From the NCBI GenBank assembly GCA_023429375.1, contig JAEYVY010000022.1, forward strand, positions 84,138 to 148,137: a stretch of 64,000 nt of DNA, read 5' to 3'. How positions within the stretch are numbered: position 1 is the stretch's first letter; each line of letters begins with the position of its first letter. The translations under genes and the position numbers were made by a program. Of this stretch, positions 53,886 to 62,497 are shown in pieces. Source of the DNA: Bacteroidota bacterium. GTDB taxonomy: Bacteria > Bacteroidota > Bacteroidia > Bacteroidales > Tannerellaceae. Below the pieces are notes generated by a model. That model saw only the letters and a program-made list of their open reading frames with translations, was not told the origin of the DNA and made no database searches.

Positions 53886-54899
53886 TTAATTTCCTTTCTT
53901 TGCCCCAATAGCTTGGTTTGCTGTGATAGCAACCATCTTGTAGATATCATCGACAGAACAACCGCGTGACAGGTCATTAACCGGAGCAGCCATACCTTGT
54001 AAGATAGGTCCAACAGCTATGGCATTGCCTAAGCGTTCTACGAGTTTATAAGCTATATTTCCTACTTCAAGCGTAGGGAATACCAATACGTTTGCGCGAC
54101 CGGCCACTTCACTTCCTTTCGCTTTCTTGTTGGCCACAGTTGGAACCAATGCGGCATCAGCCTGTAACTCTCCATCGATTTTCAAATCAGGAGCCATTTC
54201 TTTTGCCAAACGGGTTGCTTCAACTACTTTGTCAACCATTTCATGTGACGCACTTCCCTTGGTAGAGAAGCTAAGCATAGCTACGTATGGTTCAATACCC
54301 ACAATGCTTTTTGTTGTTTGAGCAGTTGCTACTGCTATTTGAGCAAGTTCAGGAGCTGTTGGATTAGGCATAACGGCACAATCGGCCACGACCATTAGTC
54401 CGTCTTTACCATAAATTTCGTTTTGTGTGAATAGCAAAAAGGCACCAGATACGCAGCTAATGCCCGGAGCCGTTTTGATGATTTGTAATGCAGGACGCAA
54501 TACATCACCTGTTGTATTGTCTGCACCTGCGATTTCTCCATCAGCATCACCTGCCTTAATCATCAGACAGGCAAGGAATAACGGATCTTCAACAAGTACA
54601 GCAGCTTTTTCCGGAGTCATCCCTTTCTTCTCACGCAATTTTACAAGCAGATCTATGTAGGCTTGCTTTTTTTCGTGTGATTTGGGATCGATAATAATTG
54701 CTTTAGAAATATGAAGCAAGTTCAGTTCAGAAGCCCGTTTGCTAATCTCTTCCGGGCATCCTATCAAGATAATTTCGGCAATCTCATCGGCTATAAGTCG
54801 GTCAGCTGCTTTTAACGTACGCTCTTCAAGTCCTTCAGGCAAAACAATGCGTTGTTTGCTCGATTTCGCCCTGGCGTAAATCTCTTGCATTAAGTCCAT
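53886..54899 (-). CDS. pta: Phosphate acetyltransferase
   Basis: Converts acetyl-CoA and phosphate to acetyl phosphate. The 337-aa single-domain enzyme starts MDLMQEIYARAKSSKQRIVL and has the family motifs FTQNEIYGKDGLMVVADCAV, MLSFSTKGSASHEMVDKVVE and NVLVFPTLEVGNIAYKL. The open frame extends to an ATG at 54995, but those 32 residues span the promoter and resemble no family member, so 54899 is chosen. It forms the pta-ackA operon. Confidence 0.96.
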   Translation of the reverse strand: MDLMQEIYARAKSSKQRIVLPEGLEERTLKAADRLIADEIAEIILIGCPEEISKRASELNLLHISKAIIIDPKSHEKKQAYIDLLVKLREKKGMTPEKAAVLVEDPLFLACLMIKAGDADGEIAGADNTTGDVLRPALQIIKTAPGISCVSGAFLLFTQNEIYGKDGLMVVADCAVMPNPTAPELAQIAVATAQTTKSIVGIEPYVAMLSFSTKGSASHEMVDKVVEATRLAKEMAPDLKIDGELQADAALVPTVANKKAKGSEVAGRANVLVFPTLEVGNIAYKLVERLGNAIAVGPILQGMAAPVNDLSRGCSVDDIYKMVAITANQAIGAKKGN

Positions 54900-54946
54900 A
54901 TTGATGGGGAATTTTATGTTGTTATTGTTGTTTCCACTTATGGCTA

Positions 54947-54954
54947 CAAAATTA
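54947..54954 (-). promoter_or_regulatory. -7 element of the pta-ackA promoter
   Basis: The minus strand reads TAATTTTG, a match to TAnnTTTG, 47 bp before the pta start. It also shows that the upstream ATG at 54995 is unlikely to be used. Confidence 0.5.
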
Positions 54955-55025
54955 CACAAAAATGCAATATGGAGTTTGCAAAAGAGGGGTGGCATTTATA
55001 TGTTCACATGCCAGTTTTAGAATAT

Positions 55026-55817
55026 TTAACAGTAATTTGTCACTTCTCTTTCCCCTGTCAGGATTTGTTGCAGATTTTCGGCACTTACATTGATTTCTAT
55101 CGCACTGTTATGGGCCACAGAAATACGTCCTCTTTCCTCTGAAACAATAATTACAAGCGCATCGGTTTCGGTTGAAAGGCTGAGGGCTGACCGGTGTCGC
55201 AATCCGAAATCTTTGGGCAGATCGGCCCGTTGCGCTACGGGCAAGATGCAGCCTGCTGCCCGTATTTGATTTCCTACAATAATCATTGCTCCATCATGAA
55301 GGGGACTGTTCTTGAAGAATATATTTTCAATCAATCTTGCATTGGCATCGGCCGTAAACATTTCACCCGTGTGTATGTACATGGATAAGTCCATCCTTTG
55401 CTGGATAACTATTAAGGCTCCGGTCTTTTTCTTGGCCATGTTCATACAAGCCAATACGACTGGTGCTACAAACTTTCTGTCTTGCTCGGAAGAAGAGTCT
55501 TTGGGCGAGAATAACTTCGAAAGGAATTGCAACCCTCTGTGTGAACCAAGCATCACAAGGAATCGGCGAATTTCGTCTTGGAAAAGCACGACTAATACGA
55601 TAAAACCAAAACTCACAATCTTGTCGAGTATAGCCCCCAATAGTCTCATTTCCAATATCTGTGAAATGACAATCCAGAGTACTACAAACGAAACGACTCC
55701 ACTAAAAATCGCGATAGCTCCGGAATTCTTCATCAACTTATACGTTTGATAAAGCATAAATGCAACGAGAGCTACGTCGATCAGGTCTTTAATTCCAAAG
55801 TGCATCCACATAATCAA
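55026..55817 (-). CDS. cdaA: Diadenylate cyclase
   Basis: Makes cyclic di-AMP from two ATP. The 263-aa protein has three N-terminal transmembrane segments (residues about 10-80) and a DisA_N/DAC domain with the catalytic DGA in SPLHDGAMIIVGNQIRAAGC and RHR in GLRHRSALSLSTETDALVI. The 4-nt overlap with folP (ATGA) implies coupling. No CdaR-type regulator is adjacent. Confidence 0.95.
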   Translation of the reverse strand: MIMWMHFGIKDLIDVALVAFMLYQTYKLMKNSGAIAIFSGVVSFVVLWIVISQILEMRLLGAILDKIVSFGFIVLVVLFQDEIRRFLVMLGSHRGLQFLSKLFSPKDSSSEQDRKFVAPVVLACMNMAKKKTGALIVIQQRMDLSMYIHTGEMFTADANARLIENIFFKNSPLHDGAMIIVGNQIRAAGCILPVAQRADLPKDFGLRHRSALSLSTETDALVIIVSEERGRISVAHNSAIEINVSAENLQQILTGEREVTNYC

Positions 55818-56656
55818 AGTGTGTTGTTATATTTTGAAACTATACGGACTGCCTCTACAGCCGCTTTTACATCATGTACACGTAGTATGGTTGCTCCATT
55901 TAAAAGTGCAACCGTGTTTAAAACAGTGGTTCCGTTGAGGCTTTCTTCCGGACTTGTCTGCAAGAAGTTATAAATCATGCTTTTGCGGGATATGCCTACA
56001 AGAATGGGCAGATCAAGCAAAGCAAAAGCTTTCAAATGAGACATAAGAGTATAATTCTGGTCTAATGTTTTGCTAAATCCGAACCCCGGATCGATAATAA
56101 CATCATTTACTCCGGCGAGATGCAATTCCTTAACCTTAGAAGCAAAATAAAGCAACATATCGCCGATTAAGTCGTCGTATTCGGTGTGCTGTTGCATTGT
56201 CTGTGGGGTTCCACGCATATGCATCAAAATATAGGGAACTTTCAATCGTGCGATGGTATTGAACATTTCCGGGTCTAATTGTCCTCCGGAAATATCGTTG
56301 ATGATTGAAGCCCCAAATTCTTCTACACAATAGCGGGCTATCCCCGATCGGAATGTGTCGACAGAAACGATTGTTTCCGGATAATGGCGTTGGAGCAGTG
56401 AAAGAGCCGTTTCTAACCGTCTCCTTTCTTCGTTCTCATCTATGGGGACTGCGTTGGGGCGAGAAGAGTAACCGCCCAGGTCAATAATTCTACCTCCCTC
56501 GGAAAGTATGGTTTGTATTCTTTCATCAATATCTTTTTCGGTCTCTTTACGACTTCCTGAAAAGAATGAATCAGGTGTAACATTGAGGATGCCCATGACG
56601 ACCGGTTCGTTTAAAGGCATTAATATGCCGTTGATATTGAGTGATTTATGATTCAT
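55814..56656 (-). CDS. folP: Dihydropteroate synthase
   Basis: Joins p-aminobenzoate to the pterin in folate synthesis; it is the sulfonamide target. The 280-aa TIM barrel begins PVVMGILNVTPDSFFSGSRK, has IIDLGGYSSRPNA, INDISGG, and YILMHMRGTPQTMQ, and a C-terminal LRVHDVKAAVEAVRI. All expected signatures are present. It is translationally coupled to cdaA. Confidence 0.97.
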   Translation of the reverse strand: MNHKSLNINGILMPLNEPVVMGILNVTPDSFFSGSRKETEKDIDERIQTILSEGGRIIDLGGYSSRPNAVPIDENEERRRLETALSLLQRHYPETIVSVDTFRSGIARYCVEEFGASIINDISGGQLDPEMFNTIARLKVPYILMHMRGTPQTMQQHTEYDDLIGDMLLYFASKVKELHLAGVNDVIIDPGFGFSKTLDQNYTLMSHLKAFALLDLPILVGISRKSMIYNFLQTSPEESLNGTTVLNTVALLNGATILRVHDVKAAVEAVRIVSKYNNTL

Positions 56657-56714
56657 GAAATTGATGGTTGAAAAACTTATTATTACAAAAGTACAGAAAT
56701 AATATAATATGCTT

Positions 56715-56722
56715 TACATTTG
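56715..56722 (+). promoter_or_regulatory. -7 element of the murF promoter
   Basis: TACATTTG is 36 bp before the ATG at 56759 and matches TAnnTTTG. It overlaps the alternative TTG start at 56720, so the ATG is preferred. Confidence 0.5.
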
Positions 56723-56758
56723 CTCCTAATTAATAAACAACACAGACAGCCTTATATT

Positions 56759-58042
56759 ATGACCATTCCGGAACTCTACCAAATATATATACATCATCCT
56801 CAAATAACAACAGATAGCCGTAATTGTCCTATTGGTTCATTATTCTTTGCGCTGCGGGGTGATAAATTTGATGGCAATAAATTTGTCGACCAGGCTTTGG
56901 CAAACGGAGCCGCTTATGCTGTAATTGATAATCCCGATTATCAAAAAGGTGAACGTACTATTTTGGTTGATTCCGTTCTGAAGACCTTACAACAATTAGC
57001 TCACTATCATAGGAAGATATTGAATATCCCGGTAATAGGTATAACAGGGACTAATGGTAAGACAACAACAAAGGAGTTAATAGCAGCTGTGTTATCTTCA
57101 AAATTCAATCTGCTGTATACAGAAGGAAATCTGAATAACCAAATCGGTGTACCGCTTACTTTGCTGAGGCTTAATCATGATCACGAACTGGCTGTGATTG
57201 AAATGGGAGCCAGTCATCCGGGTGATATAGCAGAACTTGCGGCTATAGCTGCTCCAAATTATGGTATTATTACAAATGTTGGACGTGCTCATCTGGAAGG
57301 ATTCGGTTCATTTGAAGGAGTAATAAAGACGAAGGGTGAACTCTACGATTACTTGCGAAAAGCGGGAGGAATGATTTTTATAAAGAAAGAAGATCGCATC
57401 CTGCAGGATATAGCTCATGGTCTTGAACAGGTCACTTACGGAACAGATGATGCCGCTTTTACTTCTGGGCATGTGGTCGGAAATAATCCGTTTCTTGTAT
57501 TTAATTGGAAACAACAGGGCAAACTGAATACCGTGCATACACACTTGATTGGGGCCTACAACCTCGACAATGTGTTGGCTGCAGTAGCGATAGGGCGTTA
57601 CTTTAAAATTCCGGCAGGAAGAATCAGCCGGGCTATCGAATCCTATGAGCCGGTAAATAAGCGTTCACAGTTAATTATAACACCAAACAATACACTCATT
57701 GTCGATGCCTATAATGCCAATCCAAGCAGTATGAAGGTAGCTTTGGATAATTTCAAAGACCTTAAAGTTTCTCCCAAAGCAATAATTCTGGGGGATATGT
57801 ACGAGCTAGGAGAGACATCACTTGAAGAACATGCAGGAGTTGTACATCTCATTGAAGAGGGGAAATATGATAAAGTGTTGCTCTGTGGTAAAAACTTCTC
57901 AGAAACAGGGAAAAACTATCAGTCCTTCTCTACTACGAATGATCTGATCGATTTTATAAAAGCAAATCCATTGAAGGATTATCATATTCTGATTAAAGGG
58001 TCTCGCAGCATGGCTTTAGAGCAAATTATACCTTTACTCTGA
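56759..58042 (+). CDS. murF: UDP-N-acetylmuramoyl-tripeptide--D-alanyl-D-alanine ligase
   Basis: The last cytosolic step of peptidoglycan-precursor synthesis. The 427-aa Mur ligase has the N-terminal substrate domain (TTDSRNCPIGSLFFALRG), the ATP-site PVIGITGTNGKTTTKELIAA (about residues 94-113), the central EMGASHPGDIAELAAIAAPN and VGRAHLEGFGSF, and the C-terminal IVDAYNANPSSMKVAL. Family length is typical. The gene stands alone, facing the DUF799 cluster, without dcw neighbours. Confidence 0.96.
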   Translation: MTIPELYQIYIHHPQITTDSRNCPIGSLFFALRGDKFDGNKFVDQALANGAAYAVIDNPDYQKGERTILVDSVLKTLQQLAHYHRKILNIPVIGITGTNGKTTTKELIAAVLSSKFNLLYTEGNLNNQIGVPLTLLRLNHDHELAVIEMGASHPGDIAELAAIAAPNYGIITNVGRAHLEGFGSFEGVIKTKGELYDYLRKAGGMIFIKKEDRILQDIAHGLEQVTYGTDDAAFTSGHVVGNNPFLVFNWKQQGKLNTVHTHLIGAYNLDNVLAAVAIGRYFKIPAGRISRAIESYEPVNKRSQLIITPNNTLIVDAYNANPSSMKVALDNFKDLKVSPKAIILGDMYELGETSLEEHAGVVHLIEEGKYDKVLLCGKNFSETGKNYQSFSTTNDLIDFIKANPLKDYHILIKGSRSMALEQIIPLL

Positions 58043-58069
58043 ACGATTCATTTCAAAGATTGACAGTTC

Positions 58070-58738
58070 TTAATTAGCTGTGTTAGCAACTCTGTCTCTT
58101 TCATAATCAGGATGATAGATGCCTGCCGGCAGATTAGATAAAGAGAGGTTGTTGGCTTGACGTGCCGCTTCTAACGGATCCTTGCTCGCAGTCACCAATG
58201 CATCGATAGCCATACCTACCAATAATTCAGTAAGTCCACCGCTTGTTGAACCTGATGAATAATTATGCACAATTGTTTTACGTTGTGTGAATAAGGTGGA
58301 ATTATCGTGTGTTGACTTTAATATGTATTCGACTTCAACTGTAATTTGAGCTAATAATGCTGCTTTTTCCCATCTGTGAATGATGGTAAATAACAAGGCG
58401 TCTGCACCCAAAACTTCACCGAATTTTTTTAGGTTACCGTCAATGAATAATTCAGAGTCATAGGCACTTTCACTCTTAAACATCTCCATGGTCAGAAAGG
58501 AGGGGAGTACATAATACCCTCGTTCTGCTAATGGACGTGTAAAAGTGTAGTACAAAAATTCTTTTACTTCTACATTCACTGTTTTGTTAATAGGAGGCAT
58601 GGCTGCAATCACCTTAGGGTAGTTTTTTCCATCCGAATTACCCTCTAGAAAGGAGGCGGTTGTAGTTGTTGTGGCACAGGATGCCATGAACAAGACACCT
58701 AAGAGTAAGAGCATTATATTTCGAATCATTCTTCTCAT
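58070..58738 (-). CDS. DUF799 (GNA1162-like) lipoprotein
   Basis: A 222-aa outer-membrane-directed lipoprotein. The signal ends with FMASC, so the acylated cysteine is near residue 21. The mature part resembles DUF799/GNA1162 family proteins (KVIAAMPPINKTVNVEVKEF; LADALLFTIIHRW-type core written here as LGADALLFTIIHRWEKAALL). It is the last of four overlapping genes: the start and the upstream gene's stop share one base. No enzymatic residues are obvious. Function unknown; likely part of an envelope assembly or export machine. Confidence 0.85.
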   Translation of the reverse strand: MRRMIRNIMLLLLGVLFMASCATTTTTASFLEGNSDGKNYPKVIAAMPPINKTVNVEVKEFLYYTFTRPLAERGYYVLPSFLTMEMFKSESAYDSELFIDGNLKKFGEVLGADALLFTIIHRWEKAALLAQITVEVEYILKSTHDNSTLFTQRKTIVHNYSSGSTSGGLTELLVGMAIDALVTASKDPLEAARQANNLSLSNLPAGIYHPDYERDRVANTAN

Positions 58739-59085
58739 TATTCCTCCAGTTTTTTTATTATTCGTGAAAGAAAGGTCGATGACTCAGGATAGAGTGCCAT
58801 TTCTTTTTTAAGCATGATGATTCCTTCTCCGATCATCCCTTTTTTAATTAATAAATAGCCATAATCGGCAAAGATACCCGGAGGGGGCGTTTTCCTTTTC
58901 CCTGTCTGTTTTATGAGCATCGTTTCGTATGACTTGATCAAATCTTCTAGATTCTCTTCAGAAGATTCTTTTATATAGGCATAGGAACGTTTCTCATAGT
59001 CGCTCCATGTGTATAGGTTCTTCGTTGCGCAACTGGTAAGGCCAAATGAGAGTCCGACAATACCTATAAGCAAAAGTTTAGTCAT
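58738..59085 (-). CDS. DUF4810 lipoprotein
   Basis: A 115-aa lipoprotein with lipobox LTSC (Cys near residue 19). The mature part has NLYTWSDYEKRSYAYIKESS and GIFADYGYLLIKKGMIGEG, matching my memory of DUF4810, usually next to DUF799. The frame extends to an ATG at 59127, but this would overlap the upstream lipoprotein gene by 29 bp and hide the signal peptide, so 59085 is chosen. Confidence 0.83.
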   Translation of the reverse strand: MTKLLLIGIVGLSFGLTSCATKNLYTWSDYEKRSYAYIKESSEENLEDLIKSYETMLIKQTGKRKTPPPGIFADYGYLLIKKGMIGEGIIMLKKEMALYPESSTFLSRIIKKLEE

Positions 59086-59098
59086 ATTATCAGAGAGT

Positions 59099-59437
59099 TT
59101 AGGGTAATTCGATACGACGTGTTTCACGTGAAGAGGTTAGAATGTCTTTATCGTAGATGACTCTGTTCTTATGAACAACCTTCACATGTCGTTTCCCACT
59201 CTTAATAACGTAACGATCGCCCTTTACTTTCATGGGCTTGATTTTGTTTACTTTCGCTTTAAATGGTTCGTTATTGTCAACGTAGACATAAACCCCGTCT
59301 GCATAGGAATTAGTTGACCCTCGGGTAAACATGAGGAATGCCTCGTTTTCCAATCCTCTGGATTCGGTCGTTCTTCCAACCGAACAAGCTGTTAAAACCG
59401 CGATGGAAAAAAATAAGAATAATAGACGTGCTTTCAT
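59099..59437 (-). CDS. Small lipoprotein of unknown function
   Basis: A 112-aa protein with a signal ending LTAC, so Cys near residue 18 would be acylated. The mature domain is basic and strand-rich (VYVYVDNNEPFKAKVNKIKP; YVIKSGKRHVKVVHKNRVIY), suggestive of a small beta sandwich or PEGA-like domain. I do not recognise a named family. It begins on the last base of the CsgG-like gene's stop codon (TAATG) and lies before DUF4810. Confidence 0.75.
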   Translation of the reverse strand: MKARLLFLFFSIAVLTACSVGRTTESRGLENEAFLMFTRGSTNSYADGVYVYVDNNEPFKAKVNKIKPMKVKGDRYVIKSGKRHVKVVHKNRVIYDKDILTSSRETRRIELP

Positions 59438-60381
59438 TATATCTCCTCCTCAATAAAATAGTTTTCCAATTGTTCCGGATTTATACTTCCTTCAAGGAAT
59501 TCGATGATAGAGAATTCATTCTCTGGGCTGCTGCCATCACTGAACGTAACTTTGATGCGTGCCACAACTTTTCCTGGTAATTCAATCAGCATGCCCGTCT
59601 GTGGGTTCTTAACTGACCTCCCTTTTTCTTTGACAATAAATTCGTCACCTATTTCAATGCCTTGGCTTTTGCCACCGCTGATAAAATAATCTCCATTGTC
59701 GACGGTAAGGAAATAAGCTTTCCAGGGTCTGTCCATCAAATTAGAGATTATGTTTTCAGTAAGTTTAGAGAGAGCTGCCGATATCGCCTTGTCGCTCAAT
59801 GTTGCATCGAAGTCGGCCGATGAACCAACGCCAAGTGTCGATTTGCTTTTAAGTTCAGCTTCGCCCTTTGCTTCTTCGGAATAGATGATTTGTCCTGTTT
59901 TGACATCAATCATGCGAATGGTAACGGCAGCTTCTGCTACTTGTGTTTTCGTTCGCGAAATGAGATTGGCGTCTCCTAAGTTCTTGCGTCCGAATTCGGT
60001 AATAGAACCTATTATAAGATAGTCTGCACCTACACGAGTGAAGTCTCCACCGTTGACTTTACTTTCTTCTATGATTTTATCTAAGTCGGAGCGTTCCAGC
60101 ATAAGGAATTTATCACTCATCATTAACTTGTTGGATAAGAGGTCGAGTGCTTGTTTCGCCATAGGATCGTTTTCTTTGTCGTAAAAGATCCCTTTCCCAT
60201 ATTGGGTTTCGTTAGAAAATCTGGCAATGGCTACTTTGCGCTTGAGTGTTTTTGAATGAGTTTTTTTCTCTTCAATCTGAAGTTCTGTTTGATGATCTCT
60301 CTGCTGAGCAAAAAGGACAGACGACAAACTACATAATGTCAATGTCAACAAGAAAAGTCTGGCAGTTCTGTATATCTTCAT
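59437..60381 (-). CDS. CsgG/HfaB-like periplasmic protein
   Basis: A 314-aa protein of the CsgG family, whose best-known member forms the curli secretion pore. The signal peptide ends SSVLFAQQ, apparently a signal-peptidase I site with no lipobox, unlike classical CsgG lipoproteins. The CsgG-like body shows KVAIARFSNETQYGKGIFYD near residue 50, QALDLLSNKLMMSDKFLMLE, and ADYLIIGSITEFGRK. A C-terminal extension from about residue 215 follows (YFLTVDNGDYFISGGKSQGI). It leads a four-gene run with the small lipoprotein, DUF4810 and DUF799. Confidence 0.88.
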   Translation of the reverse strand: MKIYRTARLFLLTLTLCSLSSVLFAQQRDHQTELQIEEKKTHSKTLKRKVAIARFSNETQYGKGIFYDKENDPMAKQALDLLSNKLMMSDKFLMLERSDLDKIIEESKVNGGDFTRVGADYLIIGSITEFGRKNLGDANLISRTKTQVAEAAVTIRMIDVKTGQIIYSEEAKGEAELKSKSTLGVGSSADFDATLSDKAISAALSKLTENIISNLMDRPWKAYFLTVDNGDYFISGGKSQGIEIGDEFIVKEKGRSVKNPQTGMLIELPGKVVARIKVTFSDGSSPENEFSIIEFLEGSINPEQLENYFIEEEI

Positions 60382-60544
60382 AAGTATTGTGTTTTATCGG
60401 TTCTACAATCCCTATAAATGTATTGATTATAATTCAATTAAAATCACTTATCATCCCAAAAAGTGAACAGGAAGACTCTGTTTTTTTTTAGTGAGCGCAA
60501 ACATTCTATGTTGTTGGAATATGAGAGGAGTCTAAATAGTCTTT

Positions 60545-61321
60545 TTAGCAATCTTGTGCTTCTTCAAACTGCTCAAGCACGAGATGTTCACCATCCCAAA
60601 CGATGTAAGAAAAGTATTGCATCCAGTCTCCGGAAATCAGTAAGCGCGAAGAGCGGGATAGCATCAGGTCGAGCATGATATGCCGATGACCGAAGATAAA
60701 GAAATTGATATCCGGGTGAGTCTGTAGATAATCCTTTGCAAAAGAAACCAAATATTCGGATGCTTCTCCCTGATATTTTGTAGCATACTCAAGTTGAAGG
60801 CCACTCTTGCGACTGCTCAACGACCATCTGAGTGCAAAACCAAAGGTCCAGCGTGGGTGAATGCCGGCATAAAGCCATTGGCAGAATTTATTTCGGAATA
60901 AAGCGCGGATAAAACGAAACCCCTTGCTTCGGAAATCTACTTCATCTCCATGGCCTAGAAAAAACCGTTTGCCTAAGAGGTCGATTGTGAGTGTGTCGCG
61001 ATGAATGATAGCATTCATCTCCTTAGGCAGATAGTCAAACATCCAGATATCGTGATTGCCGATAAAGAAATGAATTTCCACCCCTTCATCAGACAATTCG
61101 GCTATTTTACCAAGAAACCGGACGAATCCTTTTGGGACGACATATTTGTACTCATACCAGTAGTCAAACATGTCGCCAAGAAAGTATACCGCAAGCGCGT
61201 CTTTGCGAATAGACTCCAACCATCGGGTGAGTTTTCGTTCGATGGCCAACGGATCTTTATGAAAGCGGGCTCCAAGATGGGCATCTGATGCGAAATATAT
61301 TTTAGTCCGGTCTCCTTTCAT
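60545..61321 (-). CDS. lpxH: UDP-2,3-diacylglucosamine diphosphatase (LpxH-like)
   Basis: Removes UMP from UDP-diacylglucosamine in lipid A synthesis. The 258-aa calcineurin-like metallophosphoesterase has the metal-ligand motifs ASDAHLGA at the start, FLGDMFDYW, IGNHDIWMFDY, FLGHGDEVDF and FFIFGHRHI. Five blocks match the family order. It stands 11 nt after the DUF59 gene on the same strand. Confidence 0.93.
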   Translation of the reverse strand: MKGDRTKIYFASDAHLGARFHKDPLAIERKLTRWLESIRKDALAVYFLGDMFDYWYEYKYVVPKGFVRFLGKIAELSDEGVEIHFFIGNHDIWMFDYLPKEMNAIIHRDTLTIDLLGKRFFLGHGDEVDFRSKGFRFIRALFRNKFCQWLYAGIHPRWTFGFALRWSLSSRKSGLQLEYATKYQGEASEYLVSFAKDYLQTHPDINFFIFGHRHIMLDLMLSRSSRLLISGDWMQYFSYIVWDGEHLVLEQFEEAQDC

Positions 61322-61332
61322 ATCCGTGTTTT

Positions 61333-61650
61333 TCAGAGAAAGCCCAGCTCAAGTTTTGCTTCTTCACTCATCATGTCCTTATCCCATTCCGGTTCAAAGA
61401 CCAAATTAATCTCAACAGATTTTACACCATCTACAGATTCTACCTTCATGCGTACATCTTCAACGATAAAGTCGGCAGCCGGACAATTTGGTGCTGTAAG
61501 TGTCATTTCAATCTTGACATTTTTGTCTTTATCGACATCTACATTATATATAAGACCGAGGTCAAACACGTTTACCGGTATTTCCGGATCGTAAACGGTT
61601 TTAAGCATCGCTACGATAGCTTCTTCTGTCTGCAGGAATTCATTTTCCAT
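61333..61650 (-). CDS. DUF59/MIP18-family Fe-S assembly factor (SufT-like)
   Basis: A 105-aa protein of the PaaD/SufT/MIP18 family, thought to help insert Fe-S clusters. It has EAIVAMLKTVYDPEIPVNVF at the start and the conserved TAPNCPAADFIVEDVRMK cysteine region. The frame extends to an ATG at 61698, but the 16 added residues are unlike the family, so 61650 is preferred. The 35-bp gap to radC has no strong feature. Confidence 0.9.
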   Translation of the reverse strand: MENEFLQTEEAIVAMLKTVYDPEIPVNVFDLGLIYNVDVDKDKNVKIEMTLTAPNCPAADFIVEDVRMKVESVDGVKSVEINLVFEPEWDKDMMSEEAKLELGFL

Positions 61651-61725
61651 ATTTATTTCTTTTGCTTGCAAAGATAAATGAAAATAGTTTACATACACTA
61701 CAACCCCCTAAGTGGCAAAAATGTT

Positions 61726-62427
61726 CTACTCGTTTAAACGTCCTTCGTCTGCATAGCTATAATATCTGTTATCGGCGATGATGATATGATCAAGAAGGGT
61801 TATGTCGAGGAGTTTGGCCGATGTAGACAGGCGGTGGGTCAGCGAATCGTCCTGTGGACTCGGAGTAAGTGTGCCGGATGGGTGATTATGGCATAAGATT
61901 ATTCCTGAAGCAAGATGAGTAATAGCTGCTTTAAGAATAATGCGCAAATCAGCAATGGTTCCGGTAGTTCCCCCTTGACTGATTCGTATGCTTTCAACCA
62001 CCTTATTTCTCCGGTTAAGCAGAGCTATCCAGAGCTCTTCATGAGGAAGATCGCATAGAATGGGATAGAACAGATGGTGGGCATCCTTACTGCTTTTAAT
62101 GACTTTCTTGATTTCAGGTTCCGAGGCGCCTCTTCTTTTTCCTAATTCAAGCGCTGCGCAGATAGTAATAGCCTTCGCCTCACCTATACCTTTAAAACCG
62201 GAGGAAAGATCATTTACGGAAAGTTTCCCTAAAGTATGTAGGTTGTTGTCTACCGAGTGAAGTATGCGTTGTGCGAGTTGTACAGCCGTTTCCTCTTTAT
62301 TGCCGGAGCCAATCAGAATAGCAATTAATTCCGCATCACTTAGGGTGGATACGCCATGGCGTAACATTTTTTCTCTAGGTCGGTCTTCTTCCGCCCATTC
62401 CTTAATGGTAAGTATTGCACGTTTCAT
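61726..62427 (-). CDS. radC: RadC family protein
   Basis: A 233-aa protein with an N-terminal helix-hairpin-helix region (GVSTLSDAELIAILIGSG; LSSGFKGIGEAKAITICAAL) and a JAB/MPN+ metalloprotease-like domain with HNHPSGTLTPSPQDDSLT. The H-x-H and D of the JAMM motif are intact. The historical DNA-repair assignment of RadC is doubtful; its biochemical role is not established. Confidence 0.95.
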   Translation of the reverse strand: MKRAILTIKEWAEEDRPREKMLRHGVSTLSDAELIAILIGSGNKEETAVQLAQRILHSVDNNLHTLGKLSVNDLSSGFKGIGEAKAITICAALELGKRRGASEPEIKKVIKSSKDAHHLFYPILCDLPHEELWIALLNRRNKVVESIRISQGGTTGTIADLRIILKAAITHLASGIILCHNHPSGTLTPSPQDDSLTHRLSTSAKLLDITLLDHIIIADNRYYSYADEGRLNE

Positions 62428-62442
62428 AGTTAAGCGTAGTTA

Positions 62443-62476
62443 TAAAAAACTCCTGTCCGAAGTCGGGCAGGAGTTA
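62443..62476 (-). terminator. Intrinsic terminator of efp
   Basis: On the minus strand AACTCCTG pairs with CAGGAGTT around a GC-containing centre, followed by six U residues. It lies 22 nt after the efp stop, in front of radC. Confidence 0.88.
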
Positions 62477-62497
62477 TACCGTTAATATAAAAATATC

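Noticed and set aside
54900..54995. A 32-residue N-terminal extension of Pta.
   Set aside because: It spans the -7 element and has an asparagine run and no family similarity.
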